17,711 bases of DNA from Bacteroidetes bacterium UBA1952 (GCA_002336725.1 DDEO01000191.1:1-17711), one strand, 5' to 3'. Shown: positions 1 to 7,005, counted from the first letter of the stretch. The notes: a model not told the origin generated them from the letters alone. Program-made: numbers and translations.

Positions 1-1
1 A

Positions 2-85
2 GACGAAAGACAAAAGACGAAAGACGAAAGACGAAAGACGAAAGACGAAAGACGAAAGATGAAAGATGAAAGACAAAAGACGAAA
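2..85. repeat. Heptanucleotide tandem repeat, 12 units
   Basis: Twelve head-to-tail 7-bp units with consensus GACGAAA run without interruption. Eight match the consensus; two read GACAAAA and two GATGAAA. The array starts at the window edge, so its true length is unknown. It lies in gene-free DNA downstream of sucD. Unit length and lack of spacers rule out CRISPR. No function can be assigned; slippage at replication is the usual origin of such arrays. Confidence 0.95.
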
Positions 86-194
86 GTGAAGCTGTCTGAA
101 TTTTCCGGAAATGCCCATCTCCAGAAACCCCTTCGAGGTTCAATTTGAATAGCCCCGGGTAAAAACCGGAGAAGGCAGATGAAAACGTTTAAAT

Positions 195-243
195 AAACAA
201 AGACACCTGTCAGGTTTTTGAAACCTGACAGGTGTCTTTGTTT
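195..243. terminator. Perfect 23-bp inverted repeat, possible bidirectional terminator
   Basis: The arms at 195-217 and 221-243 are perfectly complementary around a 3-nt TTG loop; the core arm contains ACACCTGTCAGGTTT. On the plus strand the right arm is followed by TTTTCC, and on the minus strand by a T/A-rich run. It lies about 140 nt beyond the sucD stop, so it could end the sucD transcript. From memory, ACCTGTCAGGT hairpins are dispersed in many Bacteroidota genomes, so it may equally be a member of a palindromic repeat family. Confidence 0.6.
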
Positions 244-270
244 TCCGGAAAATCAATTTATTTCAGGCGA

Positions 271-381
271 AGCCGAAGGCTCCAACACTCCAAGCCGAAG
301 GCTCCAACAGCGAAGCGTCCAACGCCGGAACGGCTCCAACAGCGAAGCGTCCAACGTTGTCCAACGCCGGAACGGCTCCAA
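271..381. repeat. Hairpin-rich TCCAAC array abutting the sucD stop codon
   Basis: Short GC-rich palindromes with a GAA centre (GCCGAAGGC, CCGGAACGG, weaker AGCGAAGC) alternate with the linker TCCAAC about seven times. The last linker runs directly into the sucD stop codon (382-384). The same vocabulary recurs at 6913-7005 in inverse orientation and at 7257-7335 in the same orientation. If transcribed with sucD, the array would form the start of its 3' untranslated region as a string of small stem-loops. Confidence 0.75.
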
Positions 382-1251
382 CTACTTCACCGCTTCCGCC
401 AGCGTCTTGCCGATGTCTGCCGGGCTGTCCACTACGTGGATGCCGCACTCGCGCATGATTTGCATCTTGGCGGCAGCGGTATCTTCTGCGCCGCCTACAA
501 TCGCGCCGGCGTGGCCCATACGACGGCCCGGAGGCGCGGTTTGTCCGGCAATAAAGCCTACTACCGGCTTGCGCATATTGTCTTTCAGCCAGCGGGCTGC
601 TTCGGCTTCCATGCCGCCGCCGATTTCGCCAATCATAATGATAGCGTCGGTTTCGGGGTCGTTCATCAGCAGTTCAACGGCTTCTTTGGTGGTGGTGCCG
701 ATGATCGGATCGCCGCCGATGCCGATGGCGGTAGAAATGCCAAAGCCTGCTTTTACAGTCTGGTCGGCAGCTTCGTAGGTGAGGGTTCCGGATTTGGAAA
801 CGATGCCCACGCGGCCCGGCACAAACACAAAGCCCGGCATGATGCCTACTTTGGCTTCGCCGGCGGTGATAACACCGGGGCAGTTGGGGCCAATGAGGCG
901 GCAGTCGTAGTTGCGAATGAAATCGCGGGCAATGATCATATCCTGCACCGGAATGCCTTCGGTGATGCAGATGATGACTTTAATACCGGCTTCGGCGGCT
1001 TCCATGATGGCATCGGCGGCAAAAGCGGGCGGCACGAAGATGATAGAAACATCAGCGCCGGTCTTGTCAACGGCTTCTTTTACAGTATTGAAAACCGGGC
1101 GGTCGAGGTGCGAAGCGCCGCCTTTTCCGGGGGTTACGCCGCCGACGACATCAGTGCCGTATTCGATCATCTGAGTGGCGTGGAAGGTGCCTTCGGTGCC
1201 GGTGAAGCCCTGAACGAGCACTTTGGAAGATTTGTTGACAAGTACAGCCAT
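382..1251 (-). CDS. sucD: Succinate-CoA ligase, ADP-forming, alpha subunit
   Basis: This is the alpha subunit of succinyl-CoA synthetase, the TCA-cycle enzyme that converts succinyl-CoA to succinate with formation of ATP or GTP. At 289 aa it has the normal family length. The N-terminal CoA-binding Rossmann domain carries GFTGTEGTFH at 15-24; the ligase domain carries GPNCPGVITAG and, near the end, RRMGHAGAI, whose His247 fits the phosphorylated catalytic histidine. The beta subunit (sucC) is not adjacent, which is common in Bacteroidota. A TAnnTTTG box lies about 55 nt upstream (1305-1312). The stop codon touches a hairpin-rich repeat. Identification is secure from sequence motifs alone. Confidence 0.97.
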   Translation of the reverse strand: MAVLVNKSSKVLVQGFTGTEGTFHATQMIEYGTDVVGGVTPGKGGASHLDRPVFNTVKEAVDKTGADVSIIFVPPAFAADAIMEAAEAGIKVIICITEGIPVQDMIIARDFIRNYDCRLIGPNCPGVITAGEAKVGIMPGFVFVPGRVGIVSKSGTLTYEAADQTVKAGFGISTAIGIGGDPIIGTTTKEAVELLMNDPETDAIIMIGEIGGGMEAEAARWLKDNMRKPVVGFIAGQTAPPGRRMGHAGAIVGGAEDTAAAKMQIMRECGIHVVDSPADIGKTLAEAVK

Positions 1252-1304
1252 GAGGTCTTATGAAAAAGTTTTAAGAGGAAAAGCGGTTTTTGAAAACAGC
1301 GCCG

Positions 1305-1312
1305 CAAAAGTA
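1305..1312 (-). promoter_or_regulatory. Bacteroidota -7 element for sucD
   Basis: On the minus strand the sequence reads TACTTTTG, a full match to TAnnTTTG, the -7 consensus recognised by the Bacteroidota primary sigma factor. It lies 53 nt upstream of the sucD ATG, leaving a short leader. No TTG is visible at the expected -33 distance, so the assignment rests on the -7 box alone. Confidence 0.5.
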
Positions 1313-1437
1313 AGCATTAGAAGGGGTGAAAAGGAAGGATTGGCGTTTTTATTCCAATTGGAACAAAAGACCTGAAAACCACAAACAAGGCTTGCATTTC
1401 CGGAAAAAGTTTCGTCCCTTTGGGAAAACCTTCACTT

Positions 1438-2391
1438 ATGAAACGCTTTCTACTTTTTGCAATGATGTTATTTTCCGGAATGGTGTCGAAGGGGCAATGG
1501 GGCAGCGTGTATGACGGGCTTCCCGGCGATTCGGTTGTGTTTGATTTTGCAGCGGGCGATAGCCTGCGCCGTAGTAACACGATTGGCGAGTGGATAATAA
1601 TTGACACTTCAGGCTGTACCCTCTGGCAAATCGGAAAGACAAATAAGCCGGGCTTTCTCCAACAGAGCAATACCGTTCGGGGAATTATGACCGACACACA
1701 GAATGCCTACTCTATTCATCAGGACGAATCTTTTATTTTCAAAGGATTTAATAGCGGTTACAATCTGAACCCGATTCTAAGTTTTGAGCATCGCTACCAA
1801 ACAAGGGCAGGAAAAGACGGCGGCCTGGTAGAATTGTCAGCAGATGGCGGGAATAGCTGGGGCAATATTTTTCAGTATCAGGGGAATGGCCACATTCTGA
1901 CAGACAGTTTTTACACCGCCTCCGACACCATTTCCGGCGGCTTTCCGGCATTCAGCGGCAGCAGCAACGGTTACATTCGCTCACGGATTCAATTATTTAT
2001 TGGCTTTCCGCTAAGGCCGGCATCTTTGTCGGGAAATCCACTTTGGCTCCGCTTCCGTTTTAGGAGCGATTCCACTGCCGACACGCTCGCCGGCTGGAAC
2101 ATCCGTCGCATAGTTCTGGAAAACGACCAATACTTAGGCGTAGAAAACACGCTGCAAACGACCGCCCGCCTTTCCTTCTCGCCCAACCCTTCCGCCGGTC
2201 TTTTCCGCCTCGACGATGCTTTTGAAATCACGCCCGACCAGCGCTATGAAGTGCGCAACACGTTGGGTGCTGTTTTAATTTCCGGAAAACCAGAGCGGAC
2301 TTTTGACCTCAGCGGCCTGCCGAAAGGTCTTTATTTCATACGTATTTTGGGAAAAGATGGCGCTGCCGGCGGAAAGGTAACGGTGGAGTAA
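1438..2391 (+). CDS. Secreted protein with T9SS type A sorting domain
   Basis: A 317-aa predicted exported protein of unknown function. The start is placed at ATG 1438, giving MKRFLLFAMMLFSGMVSKG, a clear Sec signal peptide; the in-frame ATG 18 nt upstream would spoil it. The middle (about 80-240) looks beta-rich, with ELSADGGNSWG resembling adhesion or jelly-roll repeats of cell-surface proteins, but no catalytic motif is seen. The last roughly 75 residues are a type IX sorting domain: SPNPSAGLF, then GLPKGLYFIRI and a final strand. It should cross the outer membrane by T9SS and be anchored or released. It stands alone between sucD and the oppositely oriented folE unit. Confidence 0.85.
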   Translation: MKRFLLFAMMLFSGMVSKGQWGSVYDGLPGDSVVFDFAAGDSLRRSNTIGEWIIIDTSGCTLWQIGKTNKPGFLQQSNTVRGIMTDTQNAYSIHQDESFIFKGFNSGYNLNPILSFEHRYQTRAGKDGGLVELSADGGNSWGNIFQYQGNGHILTDSFYTASDTISGGFPAFSGSSNGYIRSRIQLFIGFPLRPASLSGNPLWLRFRFRSDSTADTLAGWNIRRIVLENDQYLGVENTLQTTARLSFSPNPSAGLFRLDDAFEITPDQRYEVRNTLGAVLISGKPERTFDLSGLPKGLYFIRILGKDGAAGGKVTVE

Positions 2392-2443
2392 AGGGTTATA
2401 GACTGGGGGGCTACCGCCTATAGCTTTCCGGAACGGATTGGCA

Positions 2444-3115
2444 TCAGGCGAAGTCCTCTTTCACAACGGCGCTTTCCGGAATACCAATGGATTCCAGGCT
2501 CTCCTTCACCGCCTTCATCATTGGCGGCGGGCCGCAGAGATAGTAATGCGCCAACCCTTCGTTTTTCTGTTCTGCAAGCAAGTCGGGGGTGATATGGCCA
2601 TTTAAGCAACCTTCCGCCTTTTCATCCGAAAGAATATTGATAAAGTTTTCGCCCAGAAGCCTTTCAAACCAATCGCGCAGGATAATATCCGACTGGGTTT
2701 TATTCGCGAAAAGCAGTTTGTTGGCCGCAGCTTCTCCCCGCTGGTGCAGCCATTTAAAAATGGCAATAAAGGGCGTGATGCCTGCGCCGCCCGCTATGAA
2801 AACGCCAGGACCCTTGTAGTGAATATCCCCGAAAACATCGCCTACCAACAAATTGTCGTCGGGCTTCAGATTGGGTATCTGCGCCGTTACGCCTTTGTTG
2901 TCCGGATAGGATTTGATGACAAATTCAATGGTCTCTTCCTCCGGCAGCGAGGTGAATGTAAAGGGTCGGATTTCGTTTTCCCAACCCGGCTTATCAATAG
3001 CAATATCCACGGCCTGCCCGGCTACATAGTCGAGATTTTCAGGCTTTTCAACAACAAGATGCCACACATCGTGGGTGAGCGGCTGAATGGAAAGGATTTT
3101 GGATTTCTGTCCCAT
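2444..3115 (-). CDS. FAD/NAD(P)-binding oxidoreductase (ferredoxin/flavodoxin reductase-like)
   Basis: A 223-aa soluble flavoprotein of the ferredoxin-NADP reductase superfamily. The N-terminal beta-barrel holds RPFTFTS, the FAD-binding RxYS-type motif; the C-terminal half holds GGAGITPF for nucleotide binding and CGPPPMMKAV, the conserved segment near the NAD(P) site. There is no 2Fe-2S cysteine cluster, so electrons must pass to a separate partner such as a flavodoxin or ferredoxin. It is the last gene of a minus-strand unit, 14 nt after folE. A link to pterin-dependent or redox metabolism is suggested only by that position. The electron acceptor cannot be deduced. Confidence 0.85.
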   Translation of the reverse strand: MGQKSKILSIQPLTHDVWHLVVEKPENLDYVAGQAVDIAIDKPGWENEIRPFTFTSLPEEETIEFVIKSYPDNKGVTAQIPNLKPDDNLLVGDVFGDIHYKGPGVFIAGGAGITPFIAIFKWLHQRGEAAANKLLFANKTQSDIILRDWFERLLGENFINILSDEKAEGCLNGHITPDLLAEQKNEGLAHYYLCGPPPMMKAVKESLESIGIPESAVVKEDFA

Positions 3116-3129
3116 GTTATCGGGTGTTT

Positions 3130-3780
3130 TTAGAGTTTGAGGTGTGATAGAAATTCCTTTTTCGTTGCCTCCTCCCGAAAACGACCGGAATATTCGGCAG
3201 TAATCGTCTGGCTATTGACATCCGAAATACCCCGCGAGGCAACACAGAGGTGGTCGGCCTGAATAAGTACGGCTACATTTTCGTGATGTAGCGCCTCTTT
3301 TAAGCCTTCGGCAATCTCGGTGGTAAGCCGCTCCTGCACCTGCGGGCGTTTGGCGTAGTACTGCACGAGCCGGTTTATCTTGGAAAGACCAATGATTTTT
3401 GCGCCGGGGATATAGGCCACATGCGCCTTGCCGATAATAGGCACGAAATGGTGTTCGCAGTAGGAGTAAAGCGTTATGTCCTTCACGAGCAGCATTTCGT
3501 GGTAGCTGTTTTTGTTTTCAAAAAGGCTCAGCTTCGGTTTATTCTTCGGATTCAACCCGCTGAAAGCTTCCTGCACATACATTTTGGCAACCCGACGAGG
3601 CGTGCCGCAGAGGCTATCATCCTTAAGGTCAAGGCCCAGGGTATCCATAATCTGAGCAAAGTGAAAAGCGATTTTCCGGATTTTCTCTTCCTCGCTGAGG
3701 ATGCCATTTTCCGGAAAAAGCGGCTGTTTTTCCGGCACAGGCTTTCGTGCTTCCAATTGGTTTTCGGTGTGGAGTATCAT
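3130..3780 (-). CDS. folE: GTP cyclohydrolase I
   Basis: This enzyme converts GTP to 7,8-dihydroneopterin triphosphate, the first step of folate and tetrahydrobiopterin synthesis; it acts as a cytosolic homodecamer. At 216 aa it has normal length. The catalytic zinc ligands are visible: Cys108 and His111 in SYCEHHFVP, and Cys179 in ADHLCVASRG. GKAHVAYIPGAKIIGLSKI and RPQVQERLT are family hallmarks. Its ATG overlaps the TGA of the preceding sigma-factor gene as ATGA, implying translational coupling. It sits in an apparent operon doxX-like / sigma / folE / reductase, an unusual setting for a biosynthetic enzyme. Confidence 0.97.
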   Translation of the reverse strand: MILHTENQLEARKPVPEKQPLFPENGILSEEEKIRKIAFHFAQIMDTLGLDLKDDSLCGTPRRVAKMYVQEAFSGLNPKNKPKLSLFENKNSYHEMLLVKDITLYSYCEHHFVPIIGKAHVAYIPGAKIIGLSKINRLVQYYAKRPQVQERLTTEIAEGLKEALHHENVAVLIQADHLCVASRGISDVNSQTITAEYSGRFREEATKKEFLSHLKL

Positions 3781-4424
3781 AAATTGTTGATTTTAGCCAT
3801 TACATTTTCTACCATTGCATCGCAGTACACGAGGTTGAAATCAAAAAGCTCGCCCGGCGAATAGCTCTTTTCCAACTCGGCCCGAAGCATGGCTTTGGCT
3901 CGGTTGAGGCGCACCTTCACATTGGTCTCGCTGATGCCGAGCAGGTCGGCGGTTTCGGCCACATTCAGCTCGTTGATTGCTCTCAGGGAGAAAACCATCC
4001 GGTAATCCTGCGGCAGACGAGTCAATGCTTCTTCCATAACACGTTTCATGTCGCTCCTATATACTTCTTTCATCGTATCCGCGTCTGAATGGGTGAATAA
4101 AGGGGTTGCATCCTCTTCAAAAGCCATTGCTACCTCGTTTTTAAAAGCCGCCTTTTCTTTTTTCCGGAAACAATTGTTCAGCATGATGCGGACAATCCAG
4201 GTCTTAAAGCTTGAGCGGTTCTGAAACTGCGCCAGATTCCGGAAAGCATCCACAAAGCTATCCTGCATCAGGTCCTGTGTGTCTTCGTGGTTATAGTTGT
4301 AGCTGCGGCCAACTTTATAGAGATAGGGATTGAACCGCCGGACGATAAGCTCGTAGAGCGATTTTTCGCCCTGTAGCACCCGCGCCACGATTTCGGTGTC
4401 GGTCAATGCTTCAGAAGGCTTCAT
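3777..4424 (-). CDS. ECF-type RNA polymerase sigma factor
   Basis: A 215-aa sigma-70 family protein of the extracytoplasmic-function type. Region 2 is seen as DLMQDSFVDAFRNL followed by SSFKTWIVRIMLN; region 4 as LPQDYRMVFSLRAINELN with the helix-turn-helix AETADLLGISETNVKVRLNR. The linker is acidic, and about 30 residues extend past region 4 (YSPGELFDF...), slightly longer than minimal ECF factors. No anti-sigma gene is next to it: the upstream neighbour is a four-helix membrane protein and the downstream one is folE. The start is 3 nt after the upstream stop, so all are likely co-transcribed. Its target promoters are unknown. Confidence 0.92.
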   Translation of the reverse strand: MKPSEALTDTEIVARVLQGEKSLYELIVRRFNPYLYKVGRSYNYNHEDTQDLMQDSFVDAFRNLAQFQNRSSFKTWIVRIMLNNCFRKKEKAAFKNEVAMAFEEDATPLFTHSDADTMKEVYRSDMKRVMEEALTRLPQDYRMVFSLRAINELNVAETADLLGISETNVKVRLNRAKAMLRAELEKSYSPGELFDFNLVYCDAMVENVMAKINNL

Positions 4425-4427
4425 GAA

Positions 4428-4811
4428 TTACTCGGTGATTTTTGCAAGCTGAGCCATTGAGAATGCCGAAATTGCCATAACGAGGTCGCGAACAGCCACA
4501 TCCAGGTACATCCCGCCAGCGAGGAGCGTGACTGCAATGGAAGTGAGCCAGCCCGCCACAACCAAGCCGCCGATTCGGGGCCGGAGCAGCACCAGAATGC
4601 CGGCAATAACCTCAATCACGCCAACAATCATCATAAAAGTATGCGGCTGAAAAGGCAGCATGGAAGCCATCGCCGGGTTGAGGTATTTGTCCCAGTCGGT
4701 GAGCAGATGCAGGAATTTATCCGCGCCGGCAACAACCGGTACTACCACAAAGGTGTATTTCAGTAGGCGGAAAGTGGAGCGTAGAGTTGGGGAAAGTAGT
4801 GTGTGTTCCAT
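4428..4811 (-). CDS. DoxX-like integral membrane protein
   Basis: A 127-aa inner-membrane protein with four predicted hydrophobic helices (about 17-32, 58-76, 80-100 and 103-120). Composition and spacing fit DoxX/DoxX-like small membrane proteins, for instance FMMIVGVIEVIAGILVLL in helix 2. Family members have been linked to redox stress and respiration, but this protein has no catalytic residue that would fix a role. It is the first gene of the minus-strand unit leading to the sigma factor. Because it occupies the place where an anti-sigma factor is often found, a sensing role is possible but is only inferred. Confidence 0.75.
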   Translation of the reverse strand: MEHTLLSPTLRSTFRLLKYTFVVVPVVAGADKFLHLLTDWDKYLNPAMASMLPFQPHTFMMIVGVIEVIAGILVLLRPRIGGLVVAGWLTSIAVTLLAGGMYLDVAVRDLVMAISAFSMAQLAKITE

Positions 4812-4850
4812 TCTTTAAGGGGAGATTTTGAGGATTTCTACCAGAATGGA

Positions 4851-4874
4851 GTAACCGAGAATTGAAAAGGTTAC
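4851..4874. repeat. Short inverted repeat upstream of the doxX-like operon
   Basis: GTAACC at 4851-4856 is perfectly complementary to GGTTAC at 4869-4874 with a 12-nt spacer, 40 nt upstream of the doxX-like start. It could be an operator, a weak terminator for the T9SS gene upstream on the same strand, or chance. No convincing TAnnTTTG box was found in this 102-bp gap. Confidence 0.35.
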
Positions 4875-4913
4875 AAAACAGCACTTCGAATCTCTGTTTG
4901 TCAGAAACAGACC

Positions 4914-5831
4914 TTACAAACCCACTAACAACCTTGTAGCCGCCACCATTTTTTCGCCCTGGAAGCGGATAAAGTAATGACCCTGTGGCCAGCCGGATAC
5001 CGAATAAATCATCTCTTGTTCTGTACCGGCTGCCTCGCGGCGCAGCACCAGCCGACCGGCCATATCCTGTACCAGCACCGTACCACGCTCACCCGACGGC
5101 AGTTGCAGGCGCGCTTCTGCGGTGGCTGGCTGCGGACGGACCGAAATTGCCGAAGGCAGCAGCGCCGTTTGCCTTACACTTTGGGGCTGAACGACTTTGA
5201 TAAGGTAATCGTGGACTTCGCCGCTGCCGTAGTTTTTGCAGAGCGAATCCAGCTTTCCCATTGCATTTAGGTCTAAACATGGCTGCCCCTCTCTTACACG
5301 CATTCGGAAGATACCGAGCGGTGCATTAGCCGGAATGCGAATCTTAAAAAAATAGGGGAGCGGCACTGCTCCAAAACTCGGCCCAAACATACAACAGTCT
5401 GCTGCCGTACTATCGGGGACGGGTTTAATTAAGCTCTCACCAGCAGTGTCAAAGACAAAGTTCTGGTTAAAATCGGCCCGCATATAAAGCCCACTTATAT
5501 TGAATCTGATGTTGTTTGTAGAATGAAAGGCGCTACCACTCTTTACAAAGATGCGGGCGTCGTATTCTTTTCCGGGGCTTACTTCTACAGGCGGCAGATG
5601 CGTACGGTCGGAAAAACCCGGAGAGAAGGGGACGCCGGGAGTGAAAGTTGGACAACCGGTATTGAGGTCCTGCAATACGCTGCTGCCTTCGCCCCAAATG
5701 CTAAAATCCTCAATAACGCCAAACCAGATTGTGTCGCCGGGCTGGTTTACCCGCATCAGACAATTATGGTTGTTATTGTATAGGTCAGTTATACAATAAG
5801 TACCTGTTTGGGCAGTTACCCCAAGTGTCAT
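4914..5831 (-). CDS. T9SS cargo protein with GEVEDY-like domain, 5' end apparently disrupted
   Basis: The readable frame encodes 305 aa. DFNQNFVFDTAGE and FRMRVRE...GEVHDYLIKV mark a GEVEDY-type module typical of large Bacteroidota surface proteins; the last roughly 75 residues are a T9SS type A sorting domain (RPQPATAEARL...PQGHYFIRF). The frame begins MTLGVTAQTG, which looks like the end of a signal peptide. Upstream codons in the same frame read FFHFILL, continuing the hydrophobic core, but are preceded by TGA with no ATG, GTG or TTG between. The true N-terminus is therefore missing, either through mutation or sequence error. Function of the exported product is unknown. Confidence 0.7.
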   Translation of the reverse strand: MTLGVTAQTGTYCITDLYNNNHNCLMRVNQPGDTIWFGVIEDFSIWGEGSSVLQDLNTGCPTFTPGVPFSPGFSDRTHLPPVEVSPGKEYDARIFVKSGSAFHSTNNIRFNISGLYMRADFNQNFVFDTAGESLIKPVPDSTAADCCMFGPSFGAVPLPYFFKIRIPANAPLGIFRMRVREGQPCLDLNAMGKLDSLCKNYGSGEVHDYLIKVVQPQSVRQTALLPSAISVRPQPATAEARLQLPSGERGTVLVQDMAGRLVLRREAAGTEQEMIYSVSGWPQGHYFIRFQGEKMVAATRLLVGL

Positions 5832-5892
5832 AAGAAGTATAAAGTGGAAAAATCAATCACTTCATAGTTTTTGGGATTTTGTTGTGTAAATT

Positions 5893-5900
5893 TACCTTTC
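5893..5900 (+). promoter_or_regulatory. Promoter-like -7 box before the orphan signal-peptide frame
   Basis: TACCTTTC differs from TAnnTTTG only at the last base and lies 28 nt before the frame that begins at 5929. It is probably the remnant or functional promoter of that short module. No clear -33 TTG was found at the usual spacing. Confidence 0.3.
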
Positions 5901-5928
5901 ATCTTTTAACCCACCAAACTTCTTTTTT

Positions 5929-6030
5929 ATAAAAAAGACCTTTTTTCTTTTGCTGCTGTCGCTTTGCGCTGCTGCTTATGCCCACGCTCAGACAGGCCCT
6001 TTTTCCTTCTTCTCAAAGGCCCGACAATAA
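5929..6030 (+). pseudogene. Orphan signal-peptide reading frame with ATA in place of a start codon
   Basis: Read from ATA 5929, the frame encodes 33 residues: a lysine pair, a leucine-rich core (TFFLLLLSLCAAAYAHAQ) and an Ala-X-Ala cleavage site, then TGPFSFFSKARQ and TAA. This is a textbook exported-protein N-terminus, but no ATG, GTG or TTG precedes it in a suitable position. A promoter-like box lies before it and a hairpin with a T-tract follows, so it looks like a complete small transcription unit. It may be a decayed or truncated secreted-protein gene, or a very short exported peptide started at a rare codon. Confidence 0.45.
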
Positions 6031-6045
6031 GTGCCGGGCTTTTTG
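6014..6045 (+). terminator. Rho-independent terminator-like hairpin
   Basis: AAAGGCCCGAC pairs imperfectly with GTGCCGGGCTTT around AATAA, and the right arm continues into a run of T (CTTTTTGAT). The left arm contains the end of the short signal-peptide frame, including its stop codon. It fits an intrinsic terminator for that module. Confidence 0.55.
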
Positions 6046-6084
6046 ATAAAATCTCGTCAAGCCTTATCACTATGCCTTTCAAAA

Positions 6085-6128
6085 ATCCGTGTTTACCCGT
6101 ACCAATTCGCTTTATCCCCGTGCCATTA
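6085..6128. repeat. Dispersed repeat copy at the 3' end of the ABC ATPase gene
   Basis: This stretch is a diverged copy of the one at 9084-9130. Shared blocks include ATCCGT, CCGTnCCAATnCG and TTTATCC, then GTnCCA and ATTA. It lies 5 nt beyond the ATPase stop, as the other copy lies close to the aspS stop. AAAAATCCGT at 6081-6090 and ACGGATTTTT at its far side also form 10-bp arms that could act as a terminator for the ATPase gene. Confidence 0.5.
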
Positions 6129-6132
6129 CGAG

Positions 6133-6912
6133 CTACGGATTTTTTATGAAAGCTTCCCGCATCCGGCTTTCTTTGGCTTCCTGCAAAAACCTGGAGGCGA
6201 AGATGAAGCTGTTGAGGTCGGGGTCGGTAGCATGGATGATTTGCCGGGCGTTGCCTTCCCATTGTTTTTGCCCCTGATGCATAAATACAATATGGTCGCC
6301 GCTTTCCATTACGGTGTTCATATCGTGGGTATTGACGACCGTGGTGATGCCGTATTCGTAGGTGATTTCCTGAATCAGCCGGTCAATTACGATAGAGGTT
6401 TTCGGGTCGAGGCCGGAGTTTGGCTCATCGCAAAACAGGTATTTCGGGTTCAGCACAATGGCCCGCGCAAGCGCTACCCGCTTTTTCATCCCGCCGGAAA
6501 TCTCCGCCGGAAACTTGTGATTCGCATCCTTCAAACTCACCCGCTCCAGCACTTCATTCACCCGCGCCTTCATCTCTCGTTTGGATTGGCGGGTAAACAT
6601 CTCCAACGGGAACAAGATATTCTGCTCCACCGTCAGCGAGTCAAATAGCGCCGAGCCCTGAAACAGCATCCCGATTTCGGTACGAATGCCTTTCCGTTCC
6701 TTGTCCGTCATCGCCACCAGATCTTTCCCGTCATAAAGCACCTGCCCGCTGTCGGGGCGCATCAGGCCCACCATTATCTTCATCAGCACCGTTTTTCCGG
6801 AACCCGAAGCGCCGATAATGAGGTTTACCTGCCCCGGCTTCATCACAGCGTCAATGCCGTGCAAAACGGTTTTTTCGCCGAAGCTTTTGTGGATGCTGTG
6901 AAGGGTAATCAT
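6133..6912 (-). CDS. ABC transporter ATP-binding protein, MlaF-like
   Basis: A 259-aa ABC ATPase. Walker A is GASGSGKT (34-41), the Q-loop Gln85, the signature ISGGMKKRVALARA (138-151), Walker B YLFCDE (158-163), D-loop SGLDP and the switch His196. The form SGGMKKRVALARA with DEPNSGLDP is typical of the MlaF/Ttg2A group, which powers retrograde phospholipid or other lipid transport with an MlaE permease and an MCE substrate-binding protein. Those partners are not beside it here: upstream on the same strand there is only a repeat cluster. The start codon directly follows a hairpin-rich repeat, leaving no ordinary leader. Family assignment is firm; substrate is inferred. Confidence 0.9.
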   Translation of the reverse strand: MITLHSIHKSFGEKTVLHGIDAVMKPGQVNLIIGASGSGKTVLMKIMVGLMRPDSGQVLYDGKDLVAMTDKERKGIRTEIGMLFQGSALFDSLTVEQNILFPLEMFTRQSKREMKARVNEVLERVSLKDANHKFPAEISGGMKKRVALARAIVLNPKYLFCDEPNSGLDPKTSIVIDRLIQEITYEYGITTVVNTHDMNTVMESGDHIVFMHQGQKQWEGNARQIIHATDPDLNSFIFASRFLQEAKESRMREAFIKNP

Positions 6913-7005
6913 GGGACGCTGCGCTGTTGGAGCTTTGCTTGGACGCTTCGCTGTTGGAGCCTTCGGCTTGGAGTGCCTGCGGCGTTGGAGCTACGCTTGT
7001 TTATT
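6913..7005. repeat. Hairpin-rich TCCAAC array, inverse orientation, abutting the ABC ATPase start
   Basis: Read on the minus strand this is the same mixture as at 271-381: GCCGAAGGC, AGCGAAGC, GCCGCAGGC and the linker TCCAAC. It ends at the base before the ATG of the ATPase gene (6912). Its orientation opposes the array at 7257-7335, so the two form a large imperfect inverted pair around a REP-like element. Confidence 0.7.

Larger units (their letters stand above)
1..381. other. Gene-free region downstream of sucD
   Basis: No credible coding sequence is seen here. The stretch holds the heptamer tandem repeat (2-85), two TTCCGGAA palindromes (103-110 and 243-250), a long perfect hairpin (195-243) and a hairpin-rich TCCAAC array (271-381). 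Between 111 and 194 nothing is recognisable. Open frames on the plus strand that run from here into sucD are shadows of that gene. Confidence 0.7.

Noticed and set aside
2..85. CRISPR array
   Set aside because: Units are 7 bp with no spacers; no cas genes are present. The same holds for 8987-9021 and for the TCCAAC arrays, whose units are too short and irregular.
232..1263. Open frame of 343 codons on the plus strand
   Set aside because: It lies antisense to sucD, whose domains and active-site motifs are unmistakable, and it starts in the hairpin array. Its composition (Ala, Gly, His, Asp rich) is that of a shadow frame.
1352..1363. Palindrome TTCCAATTGGAA between sucD and the T9SS gene
   Set aside because: A perfect 12-bp palindrome, but single, with no second copy of the whole motif in the window and no fixed distance to a promoter; chance cannot be excluded.
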